The position numbers were made by a program, and so were the translations under genes. Of a DNA stretch of 64,000 nt, positions 29,451-37,306 are shown piece by piece. The notes beneath the pieces are model-generated. The model was not told the DNA's origin. It saw nothing but the letters and a program-made list of their open reading frames with translations, and searched no databases. This DNA comes from Clostridia bacterium. GTDB lineage: Bacteria > Bacillota > Clostridia > Oscillospirales > Acutalibacteraceae. Position 1 is the stretch's first letter, and each line of letters opens with the position of its first letter. Where the stretch lies: NCBI GenBank assembly GCA_029007095.1, contig JAQXHF010000004.1, positions 1-64,000 of the forward strand, read 5' to 3'.

Positions 29451-30149
29451 TTATATTGAAAAAGGCAAAAGACTGAAAAGAAACGACAAAATAGGCGCAA
29501 AAATAATCGCGGGCATATAGTTGGCAACTTTAAATTTTGAAATTCCGATTAAATTAAGACCGAGGGCGATTATAATTACCGAACCGGCGCAGGTCATTTC
29601 CGCAATCGCCGCGTCGCTCAACAGATTTTGCAGCAGTCCTGCCAAAAGCACGAGAGCACCCTGAAAAACGAAAACAAAAACGGCGGAGAGAATTACTCCG
29701 AAGCCGAAGGTTGCCGCGAGCATAGTTGAGGAGATAAGGTCAAGCAGCGATTTTGTGTAAAGTATCTGATTATCACCGAGCAGACCGGCATTCAGAGAAC
29801 CGACTACCGTCATAGAGCCGACGCAAAAAAGGAGACTTCCTGTTACGAAACCTTGTGCGACGGAACCGTTCTGATTTTTGCCGAATTTCTTTTCAACAAA
29901 TTTTCCGAGCCTGTCTAATTTATCGTCAATATCTATGAGTGTTCCTACTATTGCGCCGAGTACCATTGAGATGATAAGCACCAGCGTGTTTTCTCCCGAT
30001 AAAGCTCCGTCAATTCCGATATATACCGTGCATAATCCTATACCTATCATAACCGCGTTGCTCAGCTTTTCGGGGATTCCTTTTTTGCAAAGTGTTCCTA
30101 CCGTGCCTCCGAGCAGAACGGCAACGGTATTTACAATAACTCCTAACAC
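29451..30149 (-). CDS. DUF554 family membrane protein
   Basis: GVIVNTVAVLLGGTVGTLCKKGIPEKLSNAVMIGIGLCTVYIGIDGAL characteristic of DUF554. Confidence 0.85.
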   Translation of the reverse strand: MLGVIVNTVAVLLGGTVGTLCKKGIPEKLSNAVMIGIGLCTVYIGIDGALSGENTLVLIISMVLGAIVGTLIDIDDKLDRLGKFVEKKFGKNQNGSVAQGFVTGSLLFCVGSMTVVGSLNAGLLGDNQILYTKSLLDLISSTMLAATFGFGVILSAVFVFVFQGALVLLAGLLQNLLSDAAIAEMTCAGSVIIIALGLNLIGISKFKVANYMPAIIFAPILSFLFSLLPFSI

Positions 30150-30314
30150 ATTTTCGCCGCTTTCTTTAAAATATTTATTTAATCATAACATATATCGGGA
30201 GTAATTGTCAATTTTAGGTTGTAATTGTAGAGCGTTTGTGTTAAAATATTTTTAAAATATTAGACTTGACAAAATTTAATTGCCTGAAAAAAACTGATGC
30301 GGCGAGGTGCGGAT

Positions 30315-31985
30315 ATGTATAAGTTTGTTCCCTTTATCAAATATTCCGTAAACGGAAAGGTATATGAAAGCGGTAAGCTTAACGATGAGCATTATACGCT
30401 TGATTACACGGCTGACGATTCCGCAGTTAAGTGTATTCTTCACCCGAAAACCGAGATTGAGCTGATGGAATTCAGACTGACGGCTATACGCAAAAGCTCC
30501 GGTTCTGAGGTGTTCTTTGCCAACGGATATCAGTCATGGACTACCACAAGGGAGTATTCGCCCGACGATACCGTAAACGGATATATTCCTGTTGCAAAAA
30601 TATCGGACTTTACAAAATCGCTTGCAGGAATTTCCGGTGATTACCACTTCACAAATTACGGAGAAAAGGGCCGTTTTCACAGCTTTACATATACATATTT
30701 CAGGCTCGGAGACAAGCTTGAACTTTTCGGCTCTCTCAACGAGAGAACAGGTTATACTATTTTTGAAGTCAATTATCCCGAAAACAGTTTTTCTGTAATC
30801 AAAGATGTTGAGTCGGCAAAGGTCACGGGCGATTACGAGCTTGTAAATGTACTTCGTTTCGAGGGCGGATACGATGAGGTGTTTGACAATTATTTCGGAG
30901 CTATGAATCTGAGAAAATCAAAGTTAGAGCATCTTTCCGGATATACTTCATGGTATAATTATTTTCAGAAAATCAGCGAGGATATCATTCTCCGCGACCT
31001 TGACGGACTTGACAGAGCGAAGGATTCCGTATCGGTATTTCAGATAGACGACGGATTTGAGAGCGCCGTGGGCGATTGGCTTGAAATTGACGAAAAGAAG
31101 TTCCCGAACGGAATGAAACCCATTATTGATAAGATTCACGAAAAAGGATATCTTGCCGGACTTTGGTTAGCTCCGTTTTCCGCGCAAAAATCATCTGAAA
31201 TCGCAAAAGAGCATCCCGACTGGCTTATAAAGGACAATGCTTCGGGTAAACCGCTTCTCGGCTGCGTTGCTTGGGGCGGAGCTTATACGCTTGATTTTTA
31301 CAATCCCGAAGCGAGGGAATATATAAGGCATTTCTTCGATGTCGTCCTGAACGAGTGGAATGTTGATCTCGTTAAGCTTGATTTTCTTTATTCAGAATGT
31401 ATGCAGCCGCGAGACGGAAAAACCCGCGGACAGATTATGTGCGAGGCAATGGATTTCCTGCGCGAATGTGTTGGCGACGAGAAATATATCCTCGGTTGCG
31501 GCGTTCCTCTCGGACCGTCTTTCGGAGTCGTTGACGCCTGCCGTATAAGCTGCGATGTTGATTTGAAATATACCGGAAAATACTACAATAAGCTCGGCGT
31601 AAACCGTGAGATTCCGTCTGCCCGTTTTGCAATGAATAATTCCATCTTCCGCAGACATCTTAACAGGAGAGTTTTCTGCAACGATCCCGATGTTTTCTTC
31701 CTGCGCGACGGAAATCTCAAATTCAACGACGAGCAGAAGCTTTTGCTTGCCAAGATAAACAATCTCTGCGGCGATGTGCTTTTTGTTTCTGATAACGCCG
31801 GAGAATACAGCGATGAAAAAATCTCTCTGCTTAAAAAATTCTTTAAGCGAAGCGACGCAAAAATACTGAAAGCCGAATATATCGGAAAAGACAGTCTTTA
31901 TATCAGATATACCGAAAACGGCGGCGAAAAAACTTTGAGATTTAATATCGCTACCGGTAAGAGCAATGTTGAAAGTCTTATTTGA
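30315..31985 (+). CDS. Alpha-galactosidase-like glycoside hydrolase (GH36-type)
   Basis: FQIDDGFESAVGDW; GYLAGLWLAPFSAQKSSEIAKEHPDWLIK; DLVKLDFLYSECM. Confidence 0.8.
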   Translation: MYKFVPFIKYSVNGKVYESGKLNDEHYTLDYTADDSAVKCILHPKTEIELMEFRLTAIRKSSGSEVFFANGYQSWTTTREYSPDDTVNGYIPVAKISDFTKSLAGISGDYHFTNYGEKGRFHSFTYTYFRLGDKLELFGSLNERTGYTIFEVNYPENSFSVIKDVESAKVTGDYELVNVLRFEGGYDEVFDNYFGAMNLRKSKLEHLSGYTSWYNYFQKISEDIILRDLDGLDRAKDSVSVFQIDDGFESAVGDWLEIDEKKFPNGMKPIIDKIHEKGYLAGLWLAPFSAQKSSEIAKEHPDWLIKDNASGKPLLGCVAWGGAYTLDFYNPEAREYIRHFFDVVLNEWNVDLVKLDFLYSECMQPRDGKTRGQIMCEAMDFLRECVGDEKYILGCGVPLGPSFGVVDACRISCDVDLKYTGKYYNKLGVNREIPSARFAMNNSIFRRHLNRRVFCNDPDVFFLRDGNLKFNDEQKLLLAKINNLCGDVLFVSDNAGEYSDEKISLLKKFFKRSDAKILKAEYIGKDSLYIRYTENGGEKTLRFNIATGKSNVESLI

Positions 31986-32028
31986 TTTTAGAAGTTAAGT
32001 TTAAAAGATATGTAACTGAGGTGGCAAG

Positions 32029-32319
32029 ATGGCAAAAAAAGAGAAAAACGCAAAAGAATTCGATCCGGGCGAGGCTCAGAAGCGTATGGAGAAATATATC
32101 AAAGCCTGTGAGAGCGAAAAGAAAGGCAAAAAGCTTACTCTGTCCATACTCGGCGGTTCTCTGCTGATTTTTGTTATTTTGCTTGTTGTAATTTTAAAAA
32201 TGAGCGGAGTCGGTAAAACAATCGTTTACGAGCAGGGCACAGTAGCAACCTCCGCTTATACCGAGAGCGCCACGGAGAGTACGGAACTTACAGATTCAGC
32301 GTCTGAAAATTTAACATAA
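32029..32319 (+). CDS. Small single-TM protein of unknown function
   Basis: RBS gaggtg; basic N-terminus, TM LTLSILGGSLLIFVILLVVILKM, Ser/Thr-rich tail. Confidence 0.6.
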   Translation: MAKKEKNAKEFDPGEAQKRMEKYIKACESEKKGKKLTLSILGGSLLIFVILLVVILKMSGVGKTIVYEQGTVATSAYTESATESTELTDSASENLT

Positions 32320-32333
32320 CAGGAGTGATCAAT

Positions 32334-33092
32334 ATGAATTTTGACGCAAAAAAGACCGCTGAGGAAGCGGCGGAATGGATAAGGGACTTTTTCGAGAAAA
32401 ACGGAAAAGGCTGCAATGCAATCGTTGGCATTTCGGGAGGCAAGGACAGTTCTGTTACTGCGGCACTGTGCGTTAAGGCTCTCGGAAAAGACAGAGTTTA
32501 CGGCGTACTTATGCCTAACGGAGAGCAGGCTGACATTGATATGGCTAAGCTGCTTGTAAATCATCTCGGAATTAAAAATATCGAGGTTAACATCAAGGAC
32601 GCATATGACGGCTTGATGAATTCTATAAAAAATTCAAAATGCGCCAACGGAATTGACGGAATCGAAATATCCGACGCCACACGAATCAATCTTGCGCCGA
32701 GAATTCGTATGTCAACCGTTTATGCAATCGGACAGAGCCTGAACGGCAGAGTAGCAAATACCTGCAATCTTTCCGAGGATTGGGTAGGCTACTCAACAAG
32801 ATACGGAGACGCAGCAGGTGATTTCAGCCCGCTTGCAAGACTTACCGTTCAGGAGGTAAAGGCGATAGGCAGAGAGCTCGGCTTGCCGGAAGCTCTTATA
32901 GAAAAAGCTCCGTCTGACGGACTTTGCGGCAAAACCGATGAGGACAATCTCGGATTTACTTACACCGTGCTTGATAAATACATCAGAACCGGAGTTTGCG
33001 AGGACGAAAAGACAAAAGAGCTTATCGACTACAAGCACGAAATGAATAAGTTTAAAATGGAGCTTATGCCTTGCTTTGAATATAAAGCATAA
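32334..33092 (+). CDS. nadE: NH3-dependent NAD+ synthetase
   Basis: VGISGGKDSSVTAALCVKALG; NTCNLSEDWVGYSTRYGDAAGDFSPLARLTVQEV; EKAPSDGLCGKTDEDNLGFTYTVLDKYI. Confidence 0.95.
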   Translation: MNFDAKKTAEEAAEWIRDFFEKNGKGCNAIVGISGGKDSSVTAALCVKALGKDRVYGVLMPNGEQADIDMAKLLVNHLGIKNIEVNIKDAYDGLMNSIKNSKCANGIDGIEISDATRINLAPRIRMSTVYAIGQSLNGRVANTCNLSEDWVGYSTRYGDAAGDFSPLARLTVQEVKAIGRELGLPEALIEKAPSDGLCGKTDEDNLGFTYTVLDKYIRTGVCEDEKTKELIDYKHEMNKFKMELMPCFEYKA

Positions 33093-33122
33093 CTAAGAGG
33101 TCTATTTCCGTAACAGAAGAAA

Positions 33123-33164
33123 AACCGTTGCAAAGGTTAGAACAGTTCTTCCTTTGTAACGGTT
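33123..33164. terminator. Terminator hairpin between convergent nadE and PPTase genes, overlapping the PPTase 3' end
   Basis: AACCGTTGCAAAGG / CCTTTGTAACGGTT, 13 of 14 paired. Confidence 0.75.
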
Positions 33165-33751
33165 ATTATTTTATCGTAAAATTCGTATGAGCAGGCAGAT
33201 ATCAAAGCTCCGTTTGCGCTGAAAACACTGTATTTGTCGCCGTATTTGCAAAATCTGTCTGAGCTTGAAGGAAAATTATATTTTTTGATATCCGCGAGCG
33301 TTTCACCTCTGCGCTTAACGGCGCTCTCTTTCAGAGTCCAAAGCCGCGTAAATTCATATTTCGGACTTTCGCTTGACCTGACTGCGTTTATTTCGTCGTC
33401 GCTGAAAACCCGATTTAAAACGGCGTCTTTCACTTCGGTTACAGGCTGAATGTCAATTCCGACAGCTTCGGTTCCCACGACAACGGCAATGCCCGAATCG
33501 CAATGGGAAAGATTAAAATGGATTTTGTTCGTTTCTTTAATATACGGCTTGCCGCCTACGCTTGAAGAAAGAGTGAATTCATTTAAACCGAATTCTTTTT
33601 TTAGTGCGAATTTAAGCAAAAGATATGCACAAAGACAGTTACGCTTATCAATTTCCCGTGCAAGCCGACAGTATTTAGCATATCGGTCGTCCGGCAAAAG
33701 CTCTTTTACATTTTCGGGAAGCTGAATTTCTTGACCAAAATAATAAATCAT
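33137..33751 (-). CDS. 4'-phosphopantetheinyl transferase superfamily protein (Sfp-like)
   Basis: FNLSHCDSGIAVVVGTEAVGIDIQPV; FTRLWTLKESAVKRRGETL. Confidence 0.88.
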   Translation of the reverse strand: MIYYFGQEIQLPENVKELLPDDRYAKYCRLAREIDKRNCLCAYLLLKFALKKEFGLNEFTLSSSVGGKPYIKETNKIHFNLSHCDSGIAVVVGTEAVGIDIQPVTEVKDAVLNRVFSDDEINAVRSSESPKYEFTRLWTLKESAVKRRGETLADIKKYNFPSSSDRFCKYGDKYSVFSANGALISACSYEFYDKIITVTKEELF

Positions 33752-33867
33752 AGCTCGGTTTTCCTGTTATAATTCTCTGTAAAACTGTGAAGCTCTCCGC
33801 CGTCGGATTCGCGGTAGCCGATGACGGTTGCCAAATTTACATTGTGAATACTTTTAAAGATATTCAT
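33748..33867 (-). CDS. Possible 39-aa small protein (below ORF-track length cutoff)
   Basis: MNIFKSIHNVNLATVIGYRESDGGELHSFTENYNRKTEL*; TGA overlaps PPTase ATG (ATGA); sits in gap after TtcA-like gene; no strong SD seen. Confidence 0.4.
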   Translation of the reverse strand: MNIFKSIHNVNLATVIGYRESDGGELHSFTENYNRKTEL

Positions 33868-33882
33868 ATCCACATTGTCGTT

Positions 33883-34590
33883 TTAGGCTTTCAGATTTTT
33901 TATAAGCTCTTTGACTTCCTGCCTTTTGGAACCGTCGCAGCTTATATCGTTTTTTTGCGTGACCTTACAGGCGCAGCGAATGAAATGCAAATCGTTATAT
34001 GCCGCCCATGAAATTATGTCCTTTTCCCGAACCATATACAGCGGCCGAATAAGCTCCATTCCGCTGAAATTAGTGCTTTTGAGCTTTGGCATCATTGTTT
34101 TGATTTCCGCTCCGTACAGCATACTCATAAGGGTAGTTTCTATCGCGTCATCGAAGTGATGGCCGAGAGCGATTTTATTGCAGTTACATTCGCCGGCAAA
34201 TTTATAAAGATAGCCTCGTCTCATTCTTGCGCAGAGATAGCAAGGAGTACCTCCGTCAGCGGCGTCAACGGTTTTAAATATATCGGAATCAAAAATTTTT
34301 ATCGGCAGTCCGAGAATTTCGGCATTGTCGATTATTTTTTTTCTGTTTTCGGGAGCATATCCGGGATCCATTACTATATATTCGGTTTCAAATTCAAAAT
34401 CGCTGTATTTCTGCAAATGCTGCATACATTTTGCCAAGAGCATAGAGTCCTTACCACCGGAGATACACACGGCTATTCGGTCGCCGGGACTTATTAACTC
34501 GTAATCTTTAATAGCTCCGATAAAATTATTCCATATAGTTTTTCTGTATTTTTTGATGATGCTTCTCTCTATAAGCTGATCTCTGTCCAT
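33883..34590 (-). CDS. TtcA-like ATP-PPi tRNA-thiolation family protein
   Basis: ISGGKDSMLLAKCMQHL PP-loop; CYLCARMRRGYLYKFAGECNCNKIALGHHFDDAIET. Confidence 0.85.
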   Translation of the reverse strand: MDRDQLIERSIIKKYRKTIWNNFIGAIKDYELISPGDRIAVCISGGKDSMLLAKCMQHLQKYSDFEFETEYIVMDPGYAPENRKKIIDNAEILGLPIKIFDSDIFKTVDAADGGTPCYLCARMRRGYLYKFAGECNCNKIALGHHFDDAIETTLMSMLYGAEIKTMMPKLKSTNFSGMELIRPLYMVREKDIISWAAYNDLHFIRCACKVTQKNDISCDGSKRQEVKELIKNLKA

Positions 34591-34674
34591 ACTAATCTCC
34601 CGATTGTTAGTGCTGATAAATTTATTATAGCATTGACTTTTACAAAATACAACAATAGTGTAAATCTTTTTATG

Positions 34675-34703
34675 TTGAAAAATGTAGGATATTCGTGTAT
34701 AAT
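34675..34703 (+). promoter_or_regulatory. Sigma-A-type promoter for lon
   Basis: TTGAAA-17 nt-TATAAT. Confidence 0.65.
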
Positions 34704-34739
34704 TATCGTATATATTTTATCGGAGTTGATTTTTTGCAT

Positions 34740-37136
34740 ATGACGCTTAATGAATACAGAGTAATTCCGACCGTAGCGCTCCGCGGACTTGTAGTTTTCC
34801 CGGATATGAAGCTCACCTTTGATGTCGGCAGACCGCGCTCCGTTGCCGCGCTGAAAGCGGCGATGGCTCAGGACCAGGAAATTTTCCTTGTGGCGCAGAA
34901 AGATGTCAGAGATGACGAACCGGGCTTTGACAAATTGTTTAAGGTCGGTACGGTTGCGAGAGTTAATAATATTTTTACGGTTCCGAACAGCGACACAGTC
35001 AGAATTTCGGTGGACGGACTTTACAGAGCTTCGCTTGAAGATATAATCGACGACACTCCCTATCTGCTTGCCGATATAAGAATTCGCAAGCCTGTTGCAG
35101 TTAAGGCTCAGGATAAGGATTATGCGATTGCTCTCGTCAGACAGACTAAGGATTATTTTGAGGATTACGCTCAGGCGGTTCCGCAGATGCCGGGAGATAT
35201 ATTGCTTGAAGTGCTGGAAAAGAATGAGGCAGGAGAGCTTGCCGATTATATTGCCGGTAATGTTATGCTTGAATACAAAAAGAGGCAGAAAATTCTTGAT
35301 GAGTTCAATCCTATTAAAAGACTTGAACAGGTGTGTTCTCTTCTTGCCGGTGAAAGCGACCTTATGCGGCTCGAAAATGAAATCAATGAAAAAGTGCAGG
35401 AGAATATCGACAAGGGACAGCGCGAGTATTATCTGCACGAACAGTTGAAGGTTATTTCCGAGGAGCTGAACGACGGCCTTTCTCCACAGGCAGAGTGCGA
35501 AGAGCTGAGAGAAAAAATCAAAGCTTTGTCGCTTGAAAAAAACGCGGAGGACAAGCTTCTGAAAGAATGTGCCAGACTTGAAAAAATGCAGTCGTCCTCG
35601 CCGGAAGCAACTGTTTCAAGGGTATATATCGAAACCTGTCTTGAACTTCCTTGGCATAAATATTCGGCGGATAAGCTCGACCTTGCACATGCAAGAAAGA
35701 TCCTTGACCGCGACCACTACGGAATGGAAAAGGTTAAAAACAGAATAATCGAATATCTTGCCGTTAAAAAACTGTCGGACGGAGCATACGGACAGACCTT
35801 GTGCCTTGTAGGCCCTCCGGGCGTAGGCAAAACCTCGATAGCGTCAAGCATTGCAAAGGCGATGGGAAGAAAATTTACGCGGATTTCACTCGGCGGAGTA
35901 AGCGACGAGGCCGAAATCAGAGGTCACAGAAAAACTTATATAGGTTCTATGCCCGGCAGAATTATAAACGCCTTAAAGTCAGCAGGAACAGCCAATCCTA
36001 TCGTTTTACTCGATGAGGTTGACAAGCTCGGCTCGGATTATAAGGGCGATCCGTCGTCGGCATTGCTTGAAGTCCTTGACGGCGAACAGAACAGAACCTT
36101 TACGGACAGATATATTGAAATTCCGTTTGATTTGAGCAAGGTTATTTTTATAACAACCGCGAATGACAAATCTACTATTCCCGCTCCTCTGCTTGACAGA
36201 ATGGAGATAATAGAGCTTGCGAGCTATACTCATGAGGAAAAATTCAATATAGCGAAGAAGCACCTTGTACCGAAACAGGTCAAGCTTCACGGACTGGACG
36301 GAAAATGTTTCCGCATCAATGACGAAGCACTTCGTATGCTGATTGACGGTTACACGAGGGAGGCAGGCGTCAGAAAATTGGAACAGCAAATTGCGGCTCT
36401 TTGCAGAAAGGCGGCGTCACGGATTGTAGCCGGAGAAGAGAAAGTCTTTGTCAAGAAAAAAGATTTGGTGCCGATGCTCGGACCGGAGAAGTTTATTCCC
36501 GATACATTGGAAGAAACCAATCTTATCGGCGTTGTCAACGGACTTGCATGGACAAGCGTCGGCGGCGAGATGCTTCAGGTCGAAGTCGCTGTCCTTGACG
36601 GAACGGGAAAGGTGGAACTTACCGGTTCTCTCGGAGATGTTATGAAAGAGTCGGCGATGGCGGCGATCAGCTTTCTCAGAAGTCGGTGCGGCAAATACGG
36701 TATTAACCCGTCTTTCTATAAGGATAAGGATCTTCATATTCATGTTCCGGAAGGCGCTGTGCCTAAGGATGGTCCGTCAGCAGGCGTAACGATTGCAACA
36801 GCGCTTTTATCGGCATTGACCGATATCCCGGTCAATCAATATGTTGCTATGACGGGTGAAATCACGCTTCGCGGCAGAGTGTTGCCGATTGGCGGACTGC
36901 GAGAAAAAACCATGGCTGCCTATCGTATGGGCATCAAGACGGTTGTCATTCCGAAGAAAAATGTCCCCGATCTTGCCGAAGTGGACGAAGCCGTGAAAAA
37001 AGCGATTCGCTTTATTCCTGCGGATAATCTCGACACGGTTTTTGAAACCGCACTTGTTTTGCCGATTAAGAAAAATCAAGCGGTTGCGGCCATGGCAGGC
37101 GCACAGGACAAGCATTTTAATACCATGAGAATTTAA
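34740..37136 (+). CDS. lon: ATP-dependent protease Lon
   Basis: CLVGPPGVGKTSIASSIAKAMGRKFTRISLGGVSDEAEIRGHRKTYIGSMPGRII; DGPSAGVTIATALLSALT Ser/Lys protease site; start 34740 chosen. Confidence 0.97.
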   Translation: MTLNEYRVIPTVALRGLVVFPDMKLTFDVGRPRSVAALKAAMAQDQEIFLVAQKDVRDDEPGFDKLFKVGTVARVNNIFTVPNSDTVRISVDGLYRASLEDIIDDTPYLLADIRIRKPVAVKAQDKDYAIALVRQTKDYFEDYAQAVPQMPGDILLEVLEKNEAGELADYIAGNVMLEYKKRQKILDEFNPIKRLEQVCSLLAGESDLMRLENEINEKVQENIDKGQREYYLHEQLKVISEELNDGLSPQAECEELREKIKALSLEKNAEDKLLKECARLEKMQSSSPEATVSRVYIETCLELPWHKYSADKLDLAHARKILDRDHYGMEKVKNRIIEYLAVKKLSDGAYGQTLCLVGPPGVGKTSIASSIAKAMGRKFTRISLGGVSDEAEIRGHRKTYIGSMPGRIINALKSAGTANPIVLLDEVDKLGSDYKGDPSSALLEVLDGEQNRTFTDRYIEIPFDLSKVIFITTANDKSTIPAPLLDRMEIIELASYTHEEKFNIAKKHLVPKQVKLHGLDGKCFRINDEALRMLIDGYTREAGVRKLEQQIAALCRKAASRIVAGEEKVFVKKKDLVPMLGPEKFIPDTLEETNLIGVVNGLAWTSVGGEMLQVEVAVLDGTGKVELTGSLGDVMKESAMAAISFLRSRCGKYGINPSFYKDKDLHIHVPEGAVPKDGPSAGVTIATALLSALTDIPVNQYVAMTGEITLRGRVLPIGGLREKTMAAYRMGIKTVVIPKKNVPDLAEVDEAVKKAIRFIPADNLDTVFETALVLPIKKNQAVAAMAGAQDKHFNTMRI

Positions 37137-37185
37137 ACGAGGGTTCAAAAGGACTCAAAAACACCGATGGATTCCCTCTACGCTT

Positions 37186-37253
37186 ACAGAATCGAATACG
37201 CATAGGAATGACGATTCCTTTGACCGACAGCGTAATCGAGATTGTATTTTTTT
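37186..37253 (+). terminator. Complex stem-loop with T tract downstream of lon
   Basis: ACAGAATCGAATACGC (37186-37201) pairs imperfectly with GCGTAATCGAGATTGT (37230-37245); inner AGGAAT/ATTCCT; followed by ATTTTTTT. Confidence 0.5.
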
Positions 37254-37306
37254 CGGTGGGTTCCGTGATGTGAGCTGTTTTACAAAATAAAATTTAGGTG
37301 ATTTGT

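Noticed and set aside
30230-30300. TTGACA box upstream of the GH36 gene
   Set aside because: No reasonable -10 hexamer at 16-18 nt, so not called as a promoter.
34569-35438. 289-aa minus-strand ORF antisense to lon
   Set aside because: Lies over the confidently identified lon N-terminus; composition looks like reverse-frame translation and no family is recognisable.
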